Assembly: GCA_947650285.1 (NCBI GenBank)
Contig: CANTFL010001353.1
Coordinates: 124,001-188,000 of the forward strand
Source: Hyaloperonospora brassicae
Lineage: Eukaryota; Oomycota; Peronosporomycetes; Peronosporales; Peronosporaceae
DNA length: 64,000 bases
Direction of reading: 5' to 3'
Shown here: one piece after another, positions 30,476-42,495 of the stretch
Layout: each line of letters opens with the position of its first letter
Position numbering within the stretch: the first letter of the stretch is position 1
The notes under the pieces: generated by a model
What the model was told of the DNA's origin: nothing
Database searches by the model: none
The model's input: only the letters and a program-made list of their open reading frames with translations
Translations under genes and position numbers: made by a program

Positions 30476-30883
30476 AATAAGACCTGTTGCTTTTTGTCAT
30501 TCTAAATCACTTTCGGTTGGCCATCAAGTGTCGCAGCTGGAGCTAAATCTGATTGATGGACATGCAAGAGGACCTGGATAACCATTATTAATAACAAGGC
30601 TTTGCGCGCCTCGAATTTCAGCTTTGCTATATTCGTAGCAAGAGTCTCCGCCTGTCCAGTGACATGTATCAAGCGCTTTAAGACATAATTTTGATCATTG
30701 GTCAAGACTCTGACGTGTTGTGACGGGTTTTGTATACCATTTGACTTGTAGTAATTGTAGGAAACGATAGTTCATTACGTGGCGGAACATTCAACTTTGA
30801 AATAATACTCCGCGTTGGACGAAATATTGATGGGGCTGTAAATGCCGATAATGACATAGAAACAGCGTCGTATATGAGGACGA
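30476..30883. other. Spacer, nothing recognised
   Basis: Short open frames only; no repeats seen. Confidence 0.5.
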
Positions 30884-31205
30884 TGTAATGGGCCACCCCG
30901 TTACATAAGTAGTTTCGATTAAGTTTACATGTTACTTAAGTAGGGGTGTTACTTTCGAAGTAGCGAAAGTAGCACGTCGTATCTTTTAGCTGGTTGAATA
31001 GGCTCAGCATCATTATTAGCCAGTAAGCAATAGGCACGTAGATTGAGTGATTCCAATGAGTCCAAGGGAACCATTCGTACTTAGGATGATGTAAAAGACA
31101 AAAATATAAACAGAGTTAAAAATACTATATACCAAAGACTTGGGTTTTGAGCTTCCTCAAAACAATAGTGTAAGTTAAGTTACGGGTTATTCTAGCCCCG
31201 TTACA
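30884..31205 (+). repeat. Solo LTR of a related Gypsy family
   Basis: It begins TGTAATGGGCCACCCCGTTA and ends GCCCCGTTACA, 322 bp, with no internal element next to it. The flanks GACGA (30879-30883) and GATGA (31206-31210) match at four of five bases, as expected of an aged target duplication. It shares terminal motifs with A but not the LTR body. Confidence 0.7.
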
Positions 31206-31959
31206 GATGATCTGTGATTCACCAACTTGATCTATCCGGGGCAATAATTAGTGTTAAACGTCACCACAACGAAGATTGAGTCATTTCTTCTCGGACCCGA
31301 TGGGAATACCCGCTGATCACTGATATCACCGCACTTGAGACGATCGGTACAAGCATTACTTGTACAGTACTGGCCCCACACAATCAAAAAATATTTTCAC
31401 TTAATATTAGTGAAAGCTGCGATCTAACAGAACCGCCGTGTAAAAGAGTGCCGATACAATTTTTATGCCCAAACTGGCCATACACAAGATATGATGTCGG
31501 TTACCACAGTACAAAATAAACAATGCATGCCAACTCGCTGCTGCAGCTTCATCCGGCAAAGAGATGATACGACGTCTAAGAATTGCGTTGAAGCTGGTCT
31601 ACTTAATAACCTTGGCCAATCCTTGACTCATGCTGTTTTTGTGCCTGTTCTACTACTCGGTGCTCAGGGATATGAAGCAGCATATCTCTTCAGATATTTG
31701 TTAGGGCAAAAGCAAATACGAAATTTCTACCGCAACGACCATGCCTTTCAACTACTCTTTGAAATGAACAAATATTTAAACGCATTTGCCTCTCGGGTGG
31801 GCGCACACATTATGTCCTGGCAAAAAGGAGATCCATGCATACCATCATCTAAGCCGCCAACGTTTTTCGTCCAGCGAAGTCATCAGTCGTAGGCAGTTTT
31901 GGCATTCTATTTTTATTTGTGTGTGGCCTCCCGCATTAGCACGCGGTCGCGTTCAATGA
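31206..31959. other. Unassigned DNA with a 133-codon open frame
   Basis: The frame 31491-31892 (+) gives 133 residues (LTHAVFVPVLLLGAQGYEAA in its middle). I recognise no domain. It may be chance or part of the degraded 5' end of F. Confidence 0.3.
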
Positions 31960-31969
31960 ATAATCGCTG

Positions 31970-32330
31970 ACGCCTATCACTGGAGCTGGCAAAAATTTAA
32001 ATTGCTACTATGCAGAGTGACCCTCTCCCGAGGGTACTCTATGTGACGGTGTTGATGGGAGACTTTCTTCCTGGACCCGCCGTAAATAGAGGTTTCCGTG
32101 CGCAACCCACTACCTAGAAGACGTCATAGAGATAGCGCACAACGCAAATTACAAAATCAGGTCTTAAAAGCTTGGTTGGAATGAGTTTAATACAAAGCTT
32201 TATCATAGGAAGATCCATAAGCACTTCAGCGTTATCGAAACCTGAACCATTGGAATTTGGCAGAGCTGAATGTGACATTTAAGACGAAGAAGGGCTTCAT
32301 TCCCTGAGCAGCAGGTCATTATCTGTCTTT
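31970..32330 (+). pseudogene. gag remnant of element F
   Basis: ATMQSDPLPRVLYVTVLMGD aligns with ATMQSDPLHETVCMTVFMEG of C; a KPEPLEFGRAE block follows, where C has KPEPMISSMLK. Confidence 0.65.
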
Positions 32331-32739
32331 AAAATACGTGCGGAACCAATAAGCACTTATGTCCCGGGTGCCCAAAGCGCAAAAAGAGCCAGACAAGTGT
32401 GAGTTGCATCCCTACCAACAGGCAAAATTTTGGTAAGGCACGGGAAAACTTCTACTTTTAGTAGATGCGGAGAGCTCTACCGGATATGAACTACATTCCA
32501 TAGTCGTTCAGGGATAAAAACAGGGCTTAACATCTCAGATATCTGATCTCTGAAGCACGAATCGTGTTTGCAAGCAGATATTGATTGTAGTCATAGCTAC
32601 CATTAACGGATTTCCTGCATCTGAACGAGTCTGATCTATTCCGTGGCATCAAGCAACAATTTTCTTCGTCTTGACTGAATGGGATTTAGCCGTATACTGC
32701 AGCGCGAAGAGCGCAGAATGGTGAGAATATCACCGTGAG

Positions 32740-32960
32740 TCCGGCGAGAGTAACATGTGTCGCGCCGCCAAAGGTTGCCATAGATTTAGGCAAGAAGTTC
32801 TTGAATTTTGAAAGCTTGGAACGCTGCTTAGTCTCCTACCTAGACGCGAGACATATTCTCTTTTATACATGAACTAGCTGGAACGCAAAGACCCATGGAT
32901 GGATTGGATGTTTAACACCATAGGCTCCACGCCTACGACTCCTAGCGGAGATTTGAAGAG
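32740..32960 (+). pseudogene. Protease remnant of element F
   Basis: AIDLGKKFLNFESLERCLVS aligns with the C protease stretch LNLGVKFLDFDSIERGLVLD. The catalytic loop upstream is not recognisable. Confidence 0.55.
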
Positions 32961-32989
32961 TAATGATATCACCTCTTATAGAAAACAAT

Positions 32990-33690
32990 ATCGGTATTGG
33001 TGCACACCACTACTTTTAATTTAGCTATAATGCTGTACACTGGTAAGTTAGAGTCACGTGACACCAAATATGACGATGACTTAGGTCCTGCGAAATATAT
33101 ATTAATGGATGGTGATGTGTCACCTGTTATTTCGAGTGATGGTCATTCTGATTATATATCTCCAAATGCTGCAAGCATGAATGGCCTAGGGCCAAGACAT
33201 CTAGAGTAGAGCTCGCATAATTTGCGTGGAGTGGGACGTATATATACACTAAGTGAGGTGTTTGAGTTAAGGAACACTATACGAGATGTCGGCTAAGAAA
33301 TTTATTCTCGTCTTGAGCACGTCCTGCTTAACAGTAAACCAAATGAAACCCTGGTCCTGACCTGTGTGATGTGTAAGGTCGTATCAAAGAGACGAATGCG
33401 ATGTCAGTCAGCAACTCTAAAACAAAAAATAAATATGTCGTTGCATTGTGATTGTATTTACAATGCACTATATACACTTGCCAATAGAGTGACTGGTCAC
33501 GTTGATGGCAGCGCTAGCCTTACTTCTTTTCAATCTTTCAACTCTCTGTTTATGGTATGCAATCAGTCTAAGGGTGACTCCAGTCATGGCTTTAAAGGGA
33601 AACGCGGGTTATCCGATCTTAGGGTCATTCTCCTTGACCCTAATATAAACTCTTTATTGATTTTTAAAAGAATATGTCCTTAAAGTCACG
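32990..33690 (+). pseudogene. Linker remnant of element F
   Basis: AASMNGLGPRHLE near 33180 and YNALYTLANRVTGHVDGSAS near 33470 match the C linker (ARMVGLGPRHQEC; YNTLYTLVNEVTGYVDGDIR). Confidence 0.7.
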
Positions 33691-33899
33691 AATATGTCAC
33701 TCGGTGCATGCGAAAAATATGCGAATATAAATATTATCTATGTAACGCTTTCACCCTTAAACAAAATATTAGTGAGAAAGAATGTGACGACTGACCGTCC
33801 ATTTTTCCATTCTATAGAGGTGTTCATTATGAAATTGACCTGTATATTTAAAACAATACTCCGTTTCAGGGCAGCGGCCCTTTCAAAAAAAATAATGTG

Positions 33900-35090
33900 A
33901 CGTCATTGACGCCTCCTGTCGGGCTAAGCACGCGAACGAAATGGTCCGGTAGAGGTTTATCCCCATTTTACGCCCAAATTGTGTGCGAATTGACGAATTG
34001 TTCACACAAACAATAGACAGAATGCAGCTACTATACCGGAACAAATACATATTTAAAAATGATGTGCTTTAAAACGCAATGTTAGGCTTTACCTGGATCA
34101 GTACACTCGACTTTTTCGATGAAATTAACCACTTGCACATAAGAAATTATCAATATTGCTATAACTGCGGTCGGTACTCCAAGCGGCATGCTTTGTTTGT
34201 GATGCCCCGAGGACCGTCCAGCCCCCCCCCGGCTCCTTCAACCGTCTCGTATCTCTAATCTATAGATATTTTTAGGCTACGAACAGGAGTTCTTTCATGA
34301 CACATTTTTGTCCATATGTCTGACATTGAAAGTTATGTTAACAATATACGATGAGTGCTTGAGTGCATGCGCACGAATAAATTATATGCGAACACATCGA
34401 AACGCCATGTGGGCGCTTAAGAAATAATTGTTCTCAGATGAATCATTTGGGTTTGCTAGGCTTTCGAGCGTATCCCACTAAGTTTAAAGCGCTGTTCAGT
34501 GGCCGGGCCTTGAAATCAAAAGGACGTACGCAAGGGGCTCGGTATCGCGAACTTATTGCACTAGTATAGGTTAAATATAGGAGATATGTATCTTCAATCA
34601 TCCAACCTCCCCATATACTATTTGGAGTGGTGCTATATAAGCACAAAAAACAAAACTTGTGAAGCAGTATAAAAGAGTCTCCCCAGGCCCCTAATTTGTC
34701 TTTACTTGATCCGGCGTGTCCTATTTGTGTCGTCTGTGATTTTCTTGACTATGCCATTGTCTGAGCATTATTGCATGATGACCCGAGTGGTCGTGAGCGC
34801 GTTGTTGCTACAAGCTTCTCAGGACATATCAAGTTCACGACAGGGCGACAATTTTAATGAAGTATGCTTAAGCCAAAATTAGAGTGTATCTGCTTGGCTC
34901 AAGACCGTCCTATACAGATCATGCATCTTTGCTCAAAGCGACCCAGTCACATTATCTCTCTCGATATCAACTAGTTGGATTTATTTTCTTTTCTAGGCTT
35001 ACCTGTAAGGTTAAATACAAGCCGGGTAAGCAAAACTTTATTTTAATGCGTCTTCATTCAGGACTGATGATAAGCTTACTCATATAAGGA
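33900..35090 (+). pseudogene. Reverse transcriptase and RNase H remnants of element F
   Basis: ITAVGTPSGMLC near 34161 is the reverse transcriptase block that precedes the active site. A run of nine C follows at 34222-34230. RNase H pieces SYTDHASLLKATQSHYLSRY and KVKYKPGKQNF lie at 34910-35040. Much in between is unreadable. Confidence 0.65.
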
Positions 35091-35099
35091 CTCTGCTGT

Positions 35100-36420
35100 C
35101 GTTCATATCAGACTTAATTCGTCCGGCCTATGCCCGTGACTACCACTCTATAGCTATGCTACGTGCTCTTGCGAGAATGGAATTTTAGGACCCATTCATA
35201 GAATTGCCGGTAACATCACGTGCGAGGCTAAATTCATTTTACATTGATAAGATCTATTGTGCTAAAGCACAAATGTTGAAATATCCTCGTTTAATTGTCC
35301 CTAGTGATGTAATCTTTTACAATCGAAATCTGTATACAGCACAGGATTCTACGTAGAGCGGTAACCTCAGTTTTCAAAAGACCTGTGGCTATATTTGTCC
35401 TATTTATTGGTGGCTTAAACCTCACAAATAGTAAGAACGTATGTGCGTACATGTTAAAAAGGAAAAAATTCAACCGTTAGCTCACGCGGCGGTGCCGCTA
35501 TAAAGTTTGCCTGTACCTAAAGATTGTACAATGTCTATCATTGTGATTTTTTTCGGATTATCAAAAGCTTCGTATGGCGATCTCGGTATTATTCTTTATT
35601 GGCCGCTGATAATGATGTCTTATCTAGCGGCGGTACCGAACTTAATCGATTTTGATTGTAAAGCTGCGCTGTTTATCGATTCAGTGTTTCGACAACTCAG
35701 TTTAGATGTTACCATTCGATTCGGTAGAGATCTTTGCTTCACTGGAAAATTATGAAAGTCCCTATCAGATGCTAAACACACAATCGGGCATGTCATTTGT
35801 AAAACATTCGCAGATTGATGGTCAGGTTGAGCGAGCGAATCGCGTTGTTGGTGACATATTACGCTGTGTTTGCGCTGAAACGCCAAAACGTTGGAGTTTA
35901 ATGCTACCGGTCGTTGGTTGCATGAAAACCGCCATGCATCATTCACCAGCTGCAATTTGTTCTACGTTAATGACCTCACACACCCTCGTGTTCCGTTAAC
36001 GATTCCACAACGTGGTGTAGAATTTAGTGAGAGAGCTATTGCCGATTGACTTGCTGGATCTATCTCTATCATCGTGTAAAATAGGTGTGCGAGTTTGTCG
36101 CTATACTGTTATAATTATTACGACATGTGCGTGATCTAATATTTGTAGATAAGACATCCAAATCATTAAGGATGCCAAAAGCAGAGGATGTGATAAAAAT
36201 TATGCATTAGGAGATCGATCATTACTATATGTTAAAACCTATTGACAAAAGTTTTTTCCACTATCTTCAGTACAAAGTTGCGCTTACGCTTCATTGGGCT
36301 GTTCGCAATTGTGTCCAAGAATGATCCTGCCTAAACGAGTGGCGTTACGCGCAAGCTGCAATCACAACCGTGTTGTCAACGTTGGCTTTATTAAGCCCTG
36401 GTCGGAAATCGTCCTTTGTG
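35100..36420 (+). pseudogene. Integrase remnant of element F
   Basis: A core fragment lies near 35500-35750, then HSQIDGQVERANRVVGDILR and CAETPKRWSLMLPVVG (35800-35920), matching C (HPQSDGQTERVNRIIRDISR; CAETSKRCSSMLLLVA). A DALAD-type helix region follows near 36120. Confidence 0.7.
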
Positions 36421-36959
36421 TAAGTTAGGAGCTTGTGTCACTCAAGATGCATGTGCCACTAATCTGTATATTCAAATCCGGAAATCAAGGTGTCCCTCCA
36501 AACGAGATTAACCTTGCTTTGGGGCTAGTAAATGAGTATTCATTGTTTCTAGGCTTTCCAAAAAAATCGCTGAGACGTTGCACCTTGTGCTGATGTCATC
36601 AACCGATGTTCAAGTACCTGCACAGGATGCTTTCGATGTCTCGACCACCACAGACGGTGCTCGATGAGCAAGGAAAACAATCGTTTTCATGTGAAGACAC
36701 TCCTTATGCAACTTTGCCGTAAGGTTAATACCATTATCTGGTGAGCTGACGCGTACACACAGTCAGAGAACTCATAAAGTATGAGATATACATTCGGCAC
36801 GATTGCACATACGCCTTAGATTTTTTGACATCGCAGCAAAGGTCATCTTGAATTTGAGATCGCTTCTCACCTATAGTAGTGTAAGGAATTGGGTTATATC
36901 TGTAAAGCAACGCCGAAGCCCGCTGCCACAGGTTTAGCCGAAGCTAAACGTTCTCGATT

Positions 36960-37240
36960 ACGCAATTGGCCTCTGACCTTTAGCTTGTCGCCTTTTTGAA
37001 AGCTTTCGATTAAGCCAAACAACTGCCACCCTATACTTTCTCTCAGAGCCATTATACGGCTGAGATGTCATTTTGATACACGCAGAAATTGAAGTGTTTG
37101 TCTTCCTCCTCGGGTGATTAGCCGTCAAATAAAAGTATGAGCCGCCCCTAATCTATTAAACCGGGATACCGCGATTTATGCTCTTAAAGGCGCCCTATAT
37201 TGATCTTGCGAGGTTAAATAAGGTTCTATATTCGTCTCGT
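36960..37240 (-). pseudogene. Trace of the C-type antisense frame in element F
   Basis: On the minus strand a GAGGAGGAAGACAAAC block (near 37100) and its surroundings align by eye with the KEEEDNAF part of the C antisense frame, in the same order and spacing. The match is weak. Confidence 0.35.
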
Positions 37241-38010
37241 GCAATGCCTGTCAGAGGTCAATGTCCTGAAACGAGGTATATTTTGGTCCGATAGCCTATG
37301 CCAACGGATAACAAACAATTGTTTGACGGATGGTTTCCTCTACGTCTAGTGTTGTCAGCACATAGCCGCAATAGCTTTTAAGGAATTCTTAAGTATTAAA
37401 AAAAAGAGTACTCGCTTCTATCTTTAAAAAAGGATTTAATGCTCATCGATGGGGTTATTAATGGTGGTATCACCGTCATATGTCAAATGATGCTGTGACA
37501 CTGGACCGTTGGTTCCGCCACGTTTGGATAATTAATTTGGTGCCGTATAATACTTTGCATCAGGCACAGATGATAAAACGGTGTCAATTATTCACCATGG
37601 ATACTGGTGTTGCTTCCATCGTCTACCTCTTCATCGAGATCGAGTTAAGTTACTTTATTAGTCAGAGACTCCTGAGGTGACATAATCAAGGTATTAAATG
37701 ATTTAAGCAACCGTGTGGTTAAGCGCACACACCTTTTTCTTGAGATAATAATCCGATTAACATTTTGTGCTACCGCCAGTCTAATAGAGAGGGTGTAATG
37801 GGGCTGCACGTAGGTTGGCGACTGATTCGAAATGTTAAGTCTACATCAGCGATGAGCTCATTATAATAACATGTCATTAGAACACCTTATCAGTTGTTTT
37901 AGTCTAAAGTGTACCAGTTCATTGAAACGAGACCTTGTGGAAGTTTTATTTTAAAGAATAGTCTCTCTAGTACGTAAGTTATAATATATGAAGTCATTTT
38001 AAATAATAAC
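37241..38010. other. Unassigned AT-rich DNA
   Basis: No gene recognised. TGTAATGGGGCTGCACG near 37796 resembles an LTR start, but no matching end was found. Confidence 0.4.
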
Positions 38011-38275
38011 AAATTTAGGAGATTTTAAAGGTACACACCCACCCTATGATGCGTACACACCCACCTGAAATAGATGCCCCTCTTTAAGTACCGTAACCTC
38101 CCTAACTAGGTACTGCACGGCTATTAATACAAAATGCCATATAAGTATTCTTTGCTTTGTGCACACCCCTCCATAATACAGGCCTCCTTTGTGTCAGCAA
38201 ATAGCCTTGCGTATGACGTCCGCTCCCATTATCCGGCATCCCCCAACAAGTATCCCTATTTTTACTACTATTTCC
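38011..38275 (+). repeat. Left inverted arm of the foldback element
   Basis: Pairs with 39049-39313; position i pairs with 77324 - i. Confidence 0.9.
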
Positions 38276-38885
38276 TATTACTTTTAATAATTGTCAATTT
38301 AGGTGCACAGTGCGGTCGACTACGTGTTACACCGCGCGAAAGAGAGTACAATATCGTACCGGAATCTCGTGCATCTTTATGGCCGGACGAGCAGTGATGC
38401 TTGCTGCTATATGAATAGTTGGTGCAGCGGAGGGAGTAGACGTGATCACCACTATGTCGTCATTTTCACCGTTGCCTGCTCGAACTATTGCAAGCAGACG
38501 ATAAAAAGGGTATTACAAAAAAGTTATTGATTCTTCTGCCAACCCTTTGTTGTGTATTTATCTTCTACCATCTTCTTGCGACGAAAGACTTGAATATTTA
38601 TCTGCAGCACTTGACTGGATACATATTATAAAATGAAGTGTGCTGAGGTGTTAGATAGAAACGGATGTATTAGTACACGTAATGTGTTGAAAGAGCGTTA
38701 TCTGATGAATTATCTAAGATTTAACACGGTGAAAAGGAACAAACGCATCTGATGCTGAAGATTTTTGGCAACCGAGATGATCAACTGCGTGGCCTCGACG
38801 TGAATCTGAGCGATCTGGTCGCCATCTGCTTAGGTTAACACCTATGGTCACCAGCGAACGCACCTATGCAGGTCATCGACCGTGT

Positions 38886-38935
38886 GCACGTGTACGTGTA
38901 CGTCTGCGTGGGCGTACGTGTGTATGTGTGTTTAG
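38886..38935 (+). repeat. GT/ACGT-rich simple repeat
   Basis: A low-complexity run of GTGTACGT-like units inside the foldback interior. Confidence 0.6.
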
Positions 38936-39048
38936 GTCACACGCTGCGCCTCTTTGCTTTCGCCACGGGAGCTAGCGCGGCCGTCCAGCTTCAATTCTTC
39001 TCGCATTTAAAGCGTTGTTACGTTTTTCTAGACTCTATTTAAATCAGG

Positions 39049-39313
39049 GGAAATGGTAGTAAAAATAGGGATACTTGTTGGGGGATGCCGGATAATGGGA
39101 GCGGACGTCATACGCAAGGCTATTTGCTGACACAAAGGAGGCCTGTATTATGGAGGGGTGTGCATAAAGCAAAGAATACTTATATGGCATTTTGTATTAA
39201 TAGCCGTGCAGTACCTAGTTAGGGAGGTTACGGTACTTAAAGAGGGGCATCTATTTCAGGTGGGTATGTACGCATCATAGGGTGGGTGTGTACCTTTAAA
39301 ATCTCCTAAATTT
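39049..39313 (-). repeat. Right inverted arm of the foldback element
   Basis: Reverse complement of 38011-38275. Confidence 0.9.
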
Positions 39314-39469
39314 CTTTCAGTAGCCCTTTTGATCTATTATAAACAATTGACTTCTGTAGGCGTCTTTGACCATTTAAGAGTCATGTCTTTTAAAGGCACA
39401 CGCTCCTGAGCATATTGTGCATTTAATTTACTAAATTATTTAGTTCCCTTTCACATAGACCCAAAGCTG

Positions 39470-40760
39470 AAAGCCCGTTGACTCGTTTGGTCGATTCTTA
39501 AAAAGAAATGTCTGGCTAGTTGAGCAAAAGCCTCCCCCGGCTAGGATTAGTACTAGCTCTGCTTCATCTCCCCATTCCATTACGACATTCTGTGTATTAT
39601 TCTGTTGACAAAAATATGGTGCATCATTCAGGCTTTATACAAAATAAATGACGCGACCGTAGCGATACGAACCTCGAACCCTCGAAAATACATGGTCTTG
39701 GACATCATATTGGGGCACACCGTCCTTTTCAACAAACGGCTAATAGCAAATACTAATACTTCCCTTGGATGTCCAATTTACCGCTGTTAGCACGCCTAGC
39801 AGCATGCTTTAGTAACGGCTTCTCCCGTCAAAGAGGCTCAATTTAGCACCTGCCAAGTTCAAACGTACGGCGCTCACGTTTTCCTTCCATTTGCGACTTT
39901 GCACCGAGTTACTACTACCACATTATAGTGAATAGTCGCGCCAAAGACGGCGCGACGATTTAATATGTACATCTTGGTCGTCTCCGACATGTATTCGAAG
40001 CGATACGTGAGAACAAGCTGAATTCAAACATGAAGAACTGCGTTTTCTGCGTGTCTAACACTCCAGTGTTGGGTAGCAATGGGGGCGCGAAAGGTTATTG
40101 CGCTGATTTAGGGAATATATTACGTCAATTTGCTCTTGGCCCGCCTAAAAAATCAGAAAAAGATCACAATCAATGGTTGAGCTTGACCAACTACCTGCAT
40201 CACTACGCAATTTGTTTTTGCTGCAACGAGTCATCCGCTATCCGACCTGTTAATAAGAGACGCCGCGTAGAAGTGGCGTCAGGTGCGCCATAACGCATTT
40301 GATGAGATGGAGACGAAACTGTCAATAACGCTGTTCATAGCACTGTCATTTCACCAACCTCCATTACACGGTATATGCTCTGCTAGTGACTTTCCGGTAA
40401 AATACGCGCTTATGCAACACGATTGTGCAGGCAGAACATGTGTGGTGAGCTATCACTCTCGGCAGTTAAAGGATGCCGAGCAGAATGATTTTGTTTACGA
40501 TATGGAGTTATGCGTAATGCGAAATATGCTCGTGTTACTTCGCGTTTTTTAAGCTTACAGAGAAGACGTACCCTAATTATACAGATTCTGCCTCTCGGCG
40601 TATAGCGACGAAGAGTCAACATCTCATCCATTGCATAGCGAACTTGTTATCGTTCTTTCGCTATATGCAACTCCGGAATCAAGTTTAGAGCTGTGATTAA
40701 CCAACCATTTTGCTGGTGCTTTGTCTCGCCGTACCGATTATAATTATAAAGCACATTGAT
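39470..40760 (+). pseudogene. Reverse transcriptase and RNase H of element G
   Basis: An old plus-strand Gypsy fragment. Pieces in order: SPHSITTFCV near 39560; YKINDATVAIRTSNPRKYMV near 39640; LGRLRHVFEAIRENKLNSNM near 39980; CVFCVSNTPVLGS; PPKKSEKDHNQWLSLTNYLH near 40150; then RNase H CSASDFPVKYALMQHD and YHSRQLKDAEQNDFVYDMEL (40380-40510) and ALSRRTDYN near 40725. The YxDD site is not recognisable. It looks closer to C than to A. Confidence 0.75.
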
Positions 40761-40899
40761 CGAAACAATTGATAACGACGAGGACAATAATGCTTTATTT
40801 GTCATGCGTGGCGCCAACAGCATGACATTGTAGCAGTCAATCCGCTATGCGTTGACATCGCGGAAGTATACTCCTGCAACAGCTTCGTGTCGCCTATTG

Positions 40900-42355
40900 T
40901 TTAAAATTGCCGCAATGTCCCAGGGGACGCATTGCGGTCACCATCGGCTTCCCCTCACGCGCAGATTGCGCAATCCCATTTTTTAGGTCCACTCCTCACG
41001 CATCAAATCGACCTTTTCGACCCTTCTTTTATTGTCGTACCTTAGGACGACGATCTTCGTGGACGCATCAAGGACGATCACCACGACAGTTTGACAAGAT
41101 ACCGCCTCGGCCGAGAGAACCTATGGCCCAGGATTTTATCATTGGCCTCAAATGTAAAAGTTGGTCTATAGATTGGTGTGAATCTTCAGATCCTGCCAGC
41201 GCGTAAAACACTTTTCATCTTCACAAGCTCCATTTTGTTCGTTGGCAATCGCAATGAAGGTTGGAATATCTATGAGCACGGAAAAGTGTTTGAATTACAT
41301 GCCGATGCGCAGAAGCGCACCAGAATTCAGTAAATGTTATCTTATTTACTAAGATAATGCATCATTCATCGGTTGCTGTGTTGAATACGGCTAAAGAGTG
41401 GCACTTCTCATTGCCGTAATGGTTTTCAGGTATCATGACATGCCTATCACGACACCTTCTTTTTTTCTACTATCTTCGCGATCCACAGCCGCTTTTTAGT
41501 CGCAACGGTTCGTGATCCTTGGTACCCCCTTTTAATGTTTACCGCTGCTCATCTCGAGATAGATAATCAAACTTAACGGGTCAATCGTTAGTTGGACGAC
41601 ATGTAGAGCAGTATCGCAACGTTTGTTACATCGTGGAGCGAGTTCCTCTCCACGATTGAGTTGACTTAAACAACCTGTCCACGCTTCCGCCGTTCTAACC
41701 GCATTCCAGGTGTAATAACGCGCGTCAGTCATGCGTTCCAGCCCTACTCGGCTTGACTGGTTCTTCTCCTCTTGTTGTGGGATGGACACAAGATGTCTTG
41801 GTGATGGATACCGTCTCGCGTGTAGAGCGTATTGACTCAGTATACGATGCTATGGATCGCGTTACACCAGAGCGCTAAGTCACGCCAACCTAGATTGCCA
41901 CGAGTCGACACGTACCCAACTCCATCATTGAACGTCGTAGAATCCAACTTCTTACGTTGCCTTTCGGACCTGCATCTGATGCTGGTAAGACGCGTTACAC
42001 ATTCGATTCTTCGGCTTCAACGCAATCAAAGGTTTTGTCGAGGATCGCCAATCAGTCGCGCGATAGGTGCGCGAGCCATTGCTCGATCCGTTGATAAACA
42101 AAAGGCTTTAAGTGCGATTTCTGTTCCCGCGAAAAGTGAAATATACCTTTAATCACATTCTGATCACTAAAAGATAAGTGAAATGAAAAGACGTCTTAAT
42201 CGTAATATCTTGCAACCCTTTAATAGGCGTGCAGGCTCGTGTATTGTGCCACTAAACCATCTAATCGGTTGTGTATCTTAAACCAGGACTTTAAGCGCTG
42301 TGCGCTTATCGACTTTTTGAGTCGTGCTCGAAAAATGGTCGACTCGCTACGTCAC
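40900..42355 (+). pseudogene. Integrase remnant of element G
   Basis: Poorly preserved. ISRAIGARAIARSVDKQKAL near 42050-42100 matches the helix region after the integrase core (compare FVQDSIANAVDRQKRNADK in A). The remaining stretch is hard to read and is cut by the Mutator-like element at 42356. Confidence 0.5.
42347..42355. repeat. Target-site duplication, left copy (CTACGTCAC)
   Basis: Nine bases identical to 45002-45010. Confidence 0.9.
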
Positions 42356-42495
42356 GGGACGGGTTAACCATCCCCGACTGAAAGACTACCTGTCCCCAAG
42401 TCTATCCCCAACTACACAAAGACATATAATCAGTTATTTTTGGGTCGTAATTTGTGCTCGTCTTGGCAGATGGCAAAACGACAGCTGTACATAGC
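42356..42495 (+). repeat. Left terminal inverted repeat of the MULE
   Basis: Pairs with 44862-45001; six of about nine mismatches fall at 42368-42377, where the left arm has G/C and the right arm A/T. Confidence 0.9.

Larger units (their letters stand above)
31960..37240 (+). mobile_element. Element F: very old relative of element C
   Basis: Plus-strand remnants collinear with C: gag, protease, linker, reverse transcriptase, RNase H, integrase and a trace of the antisense frame. I could not place its LTRs. Identity is low and stops are frequent. Confidence 0.7.
38011..39313. mobile_element. Foldback element with 265-bp inverted arms
   Basis: Arms 38011-38275 and 39049-39313 are inverted copies without gaps and with only a few mismatches seen. 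The interior of 773 bp has no transposase. The outer bases AAATTT on both sides form a possible 6-bp target duplication; as AAATTT is its own reverse complement, it could equally be part of the arm. It sits upstream of the reverse transcriptase of G. Class not determined; a non-autonomous DNA transposon is most likely. Confidence 0.75.

Noticed and set aside
37796..38010. Possible LTR start (TGTAATGGGG) for element G
   Set aside because: No matching LTR end, primer-binding site or partner copy was found.
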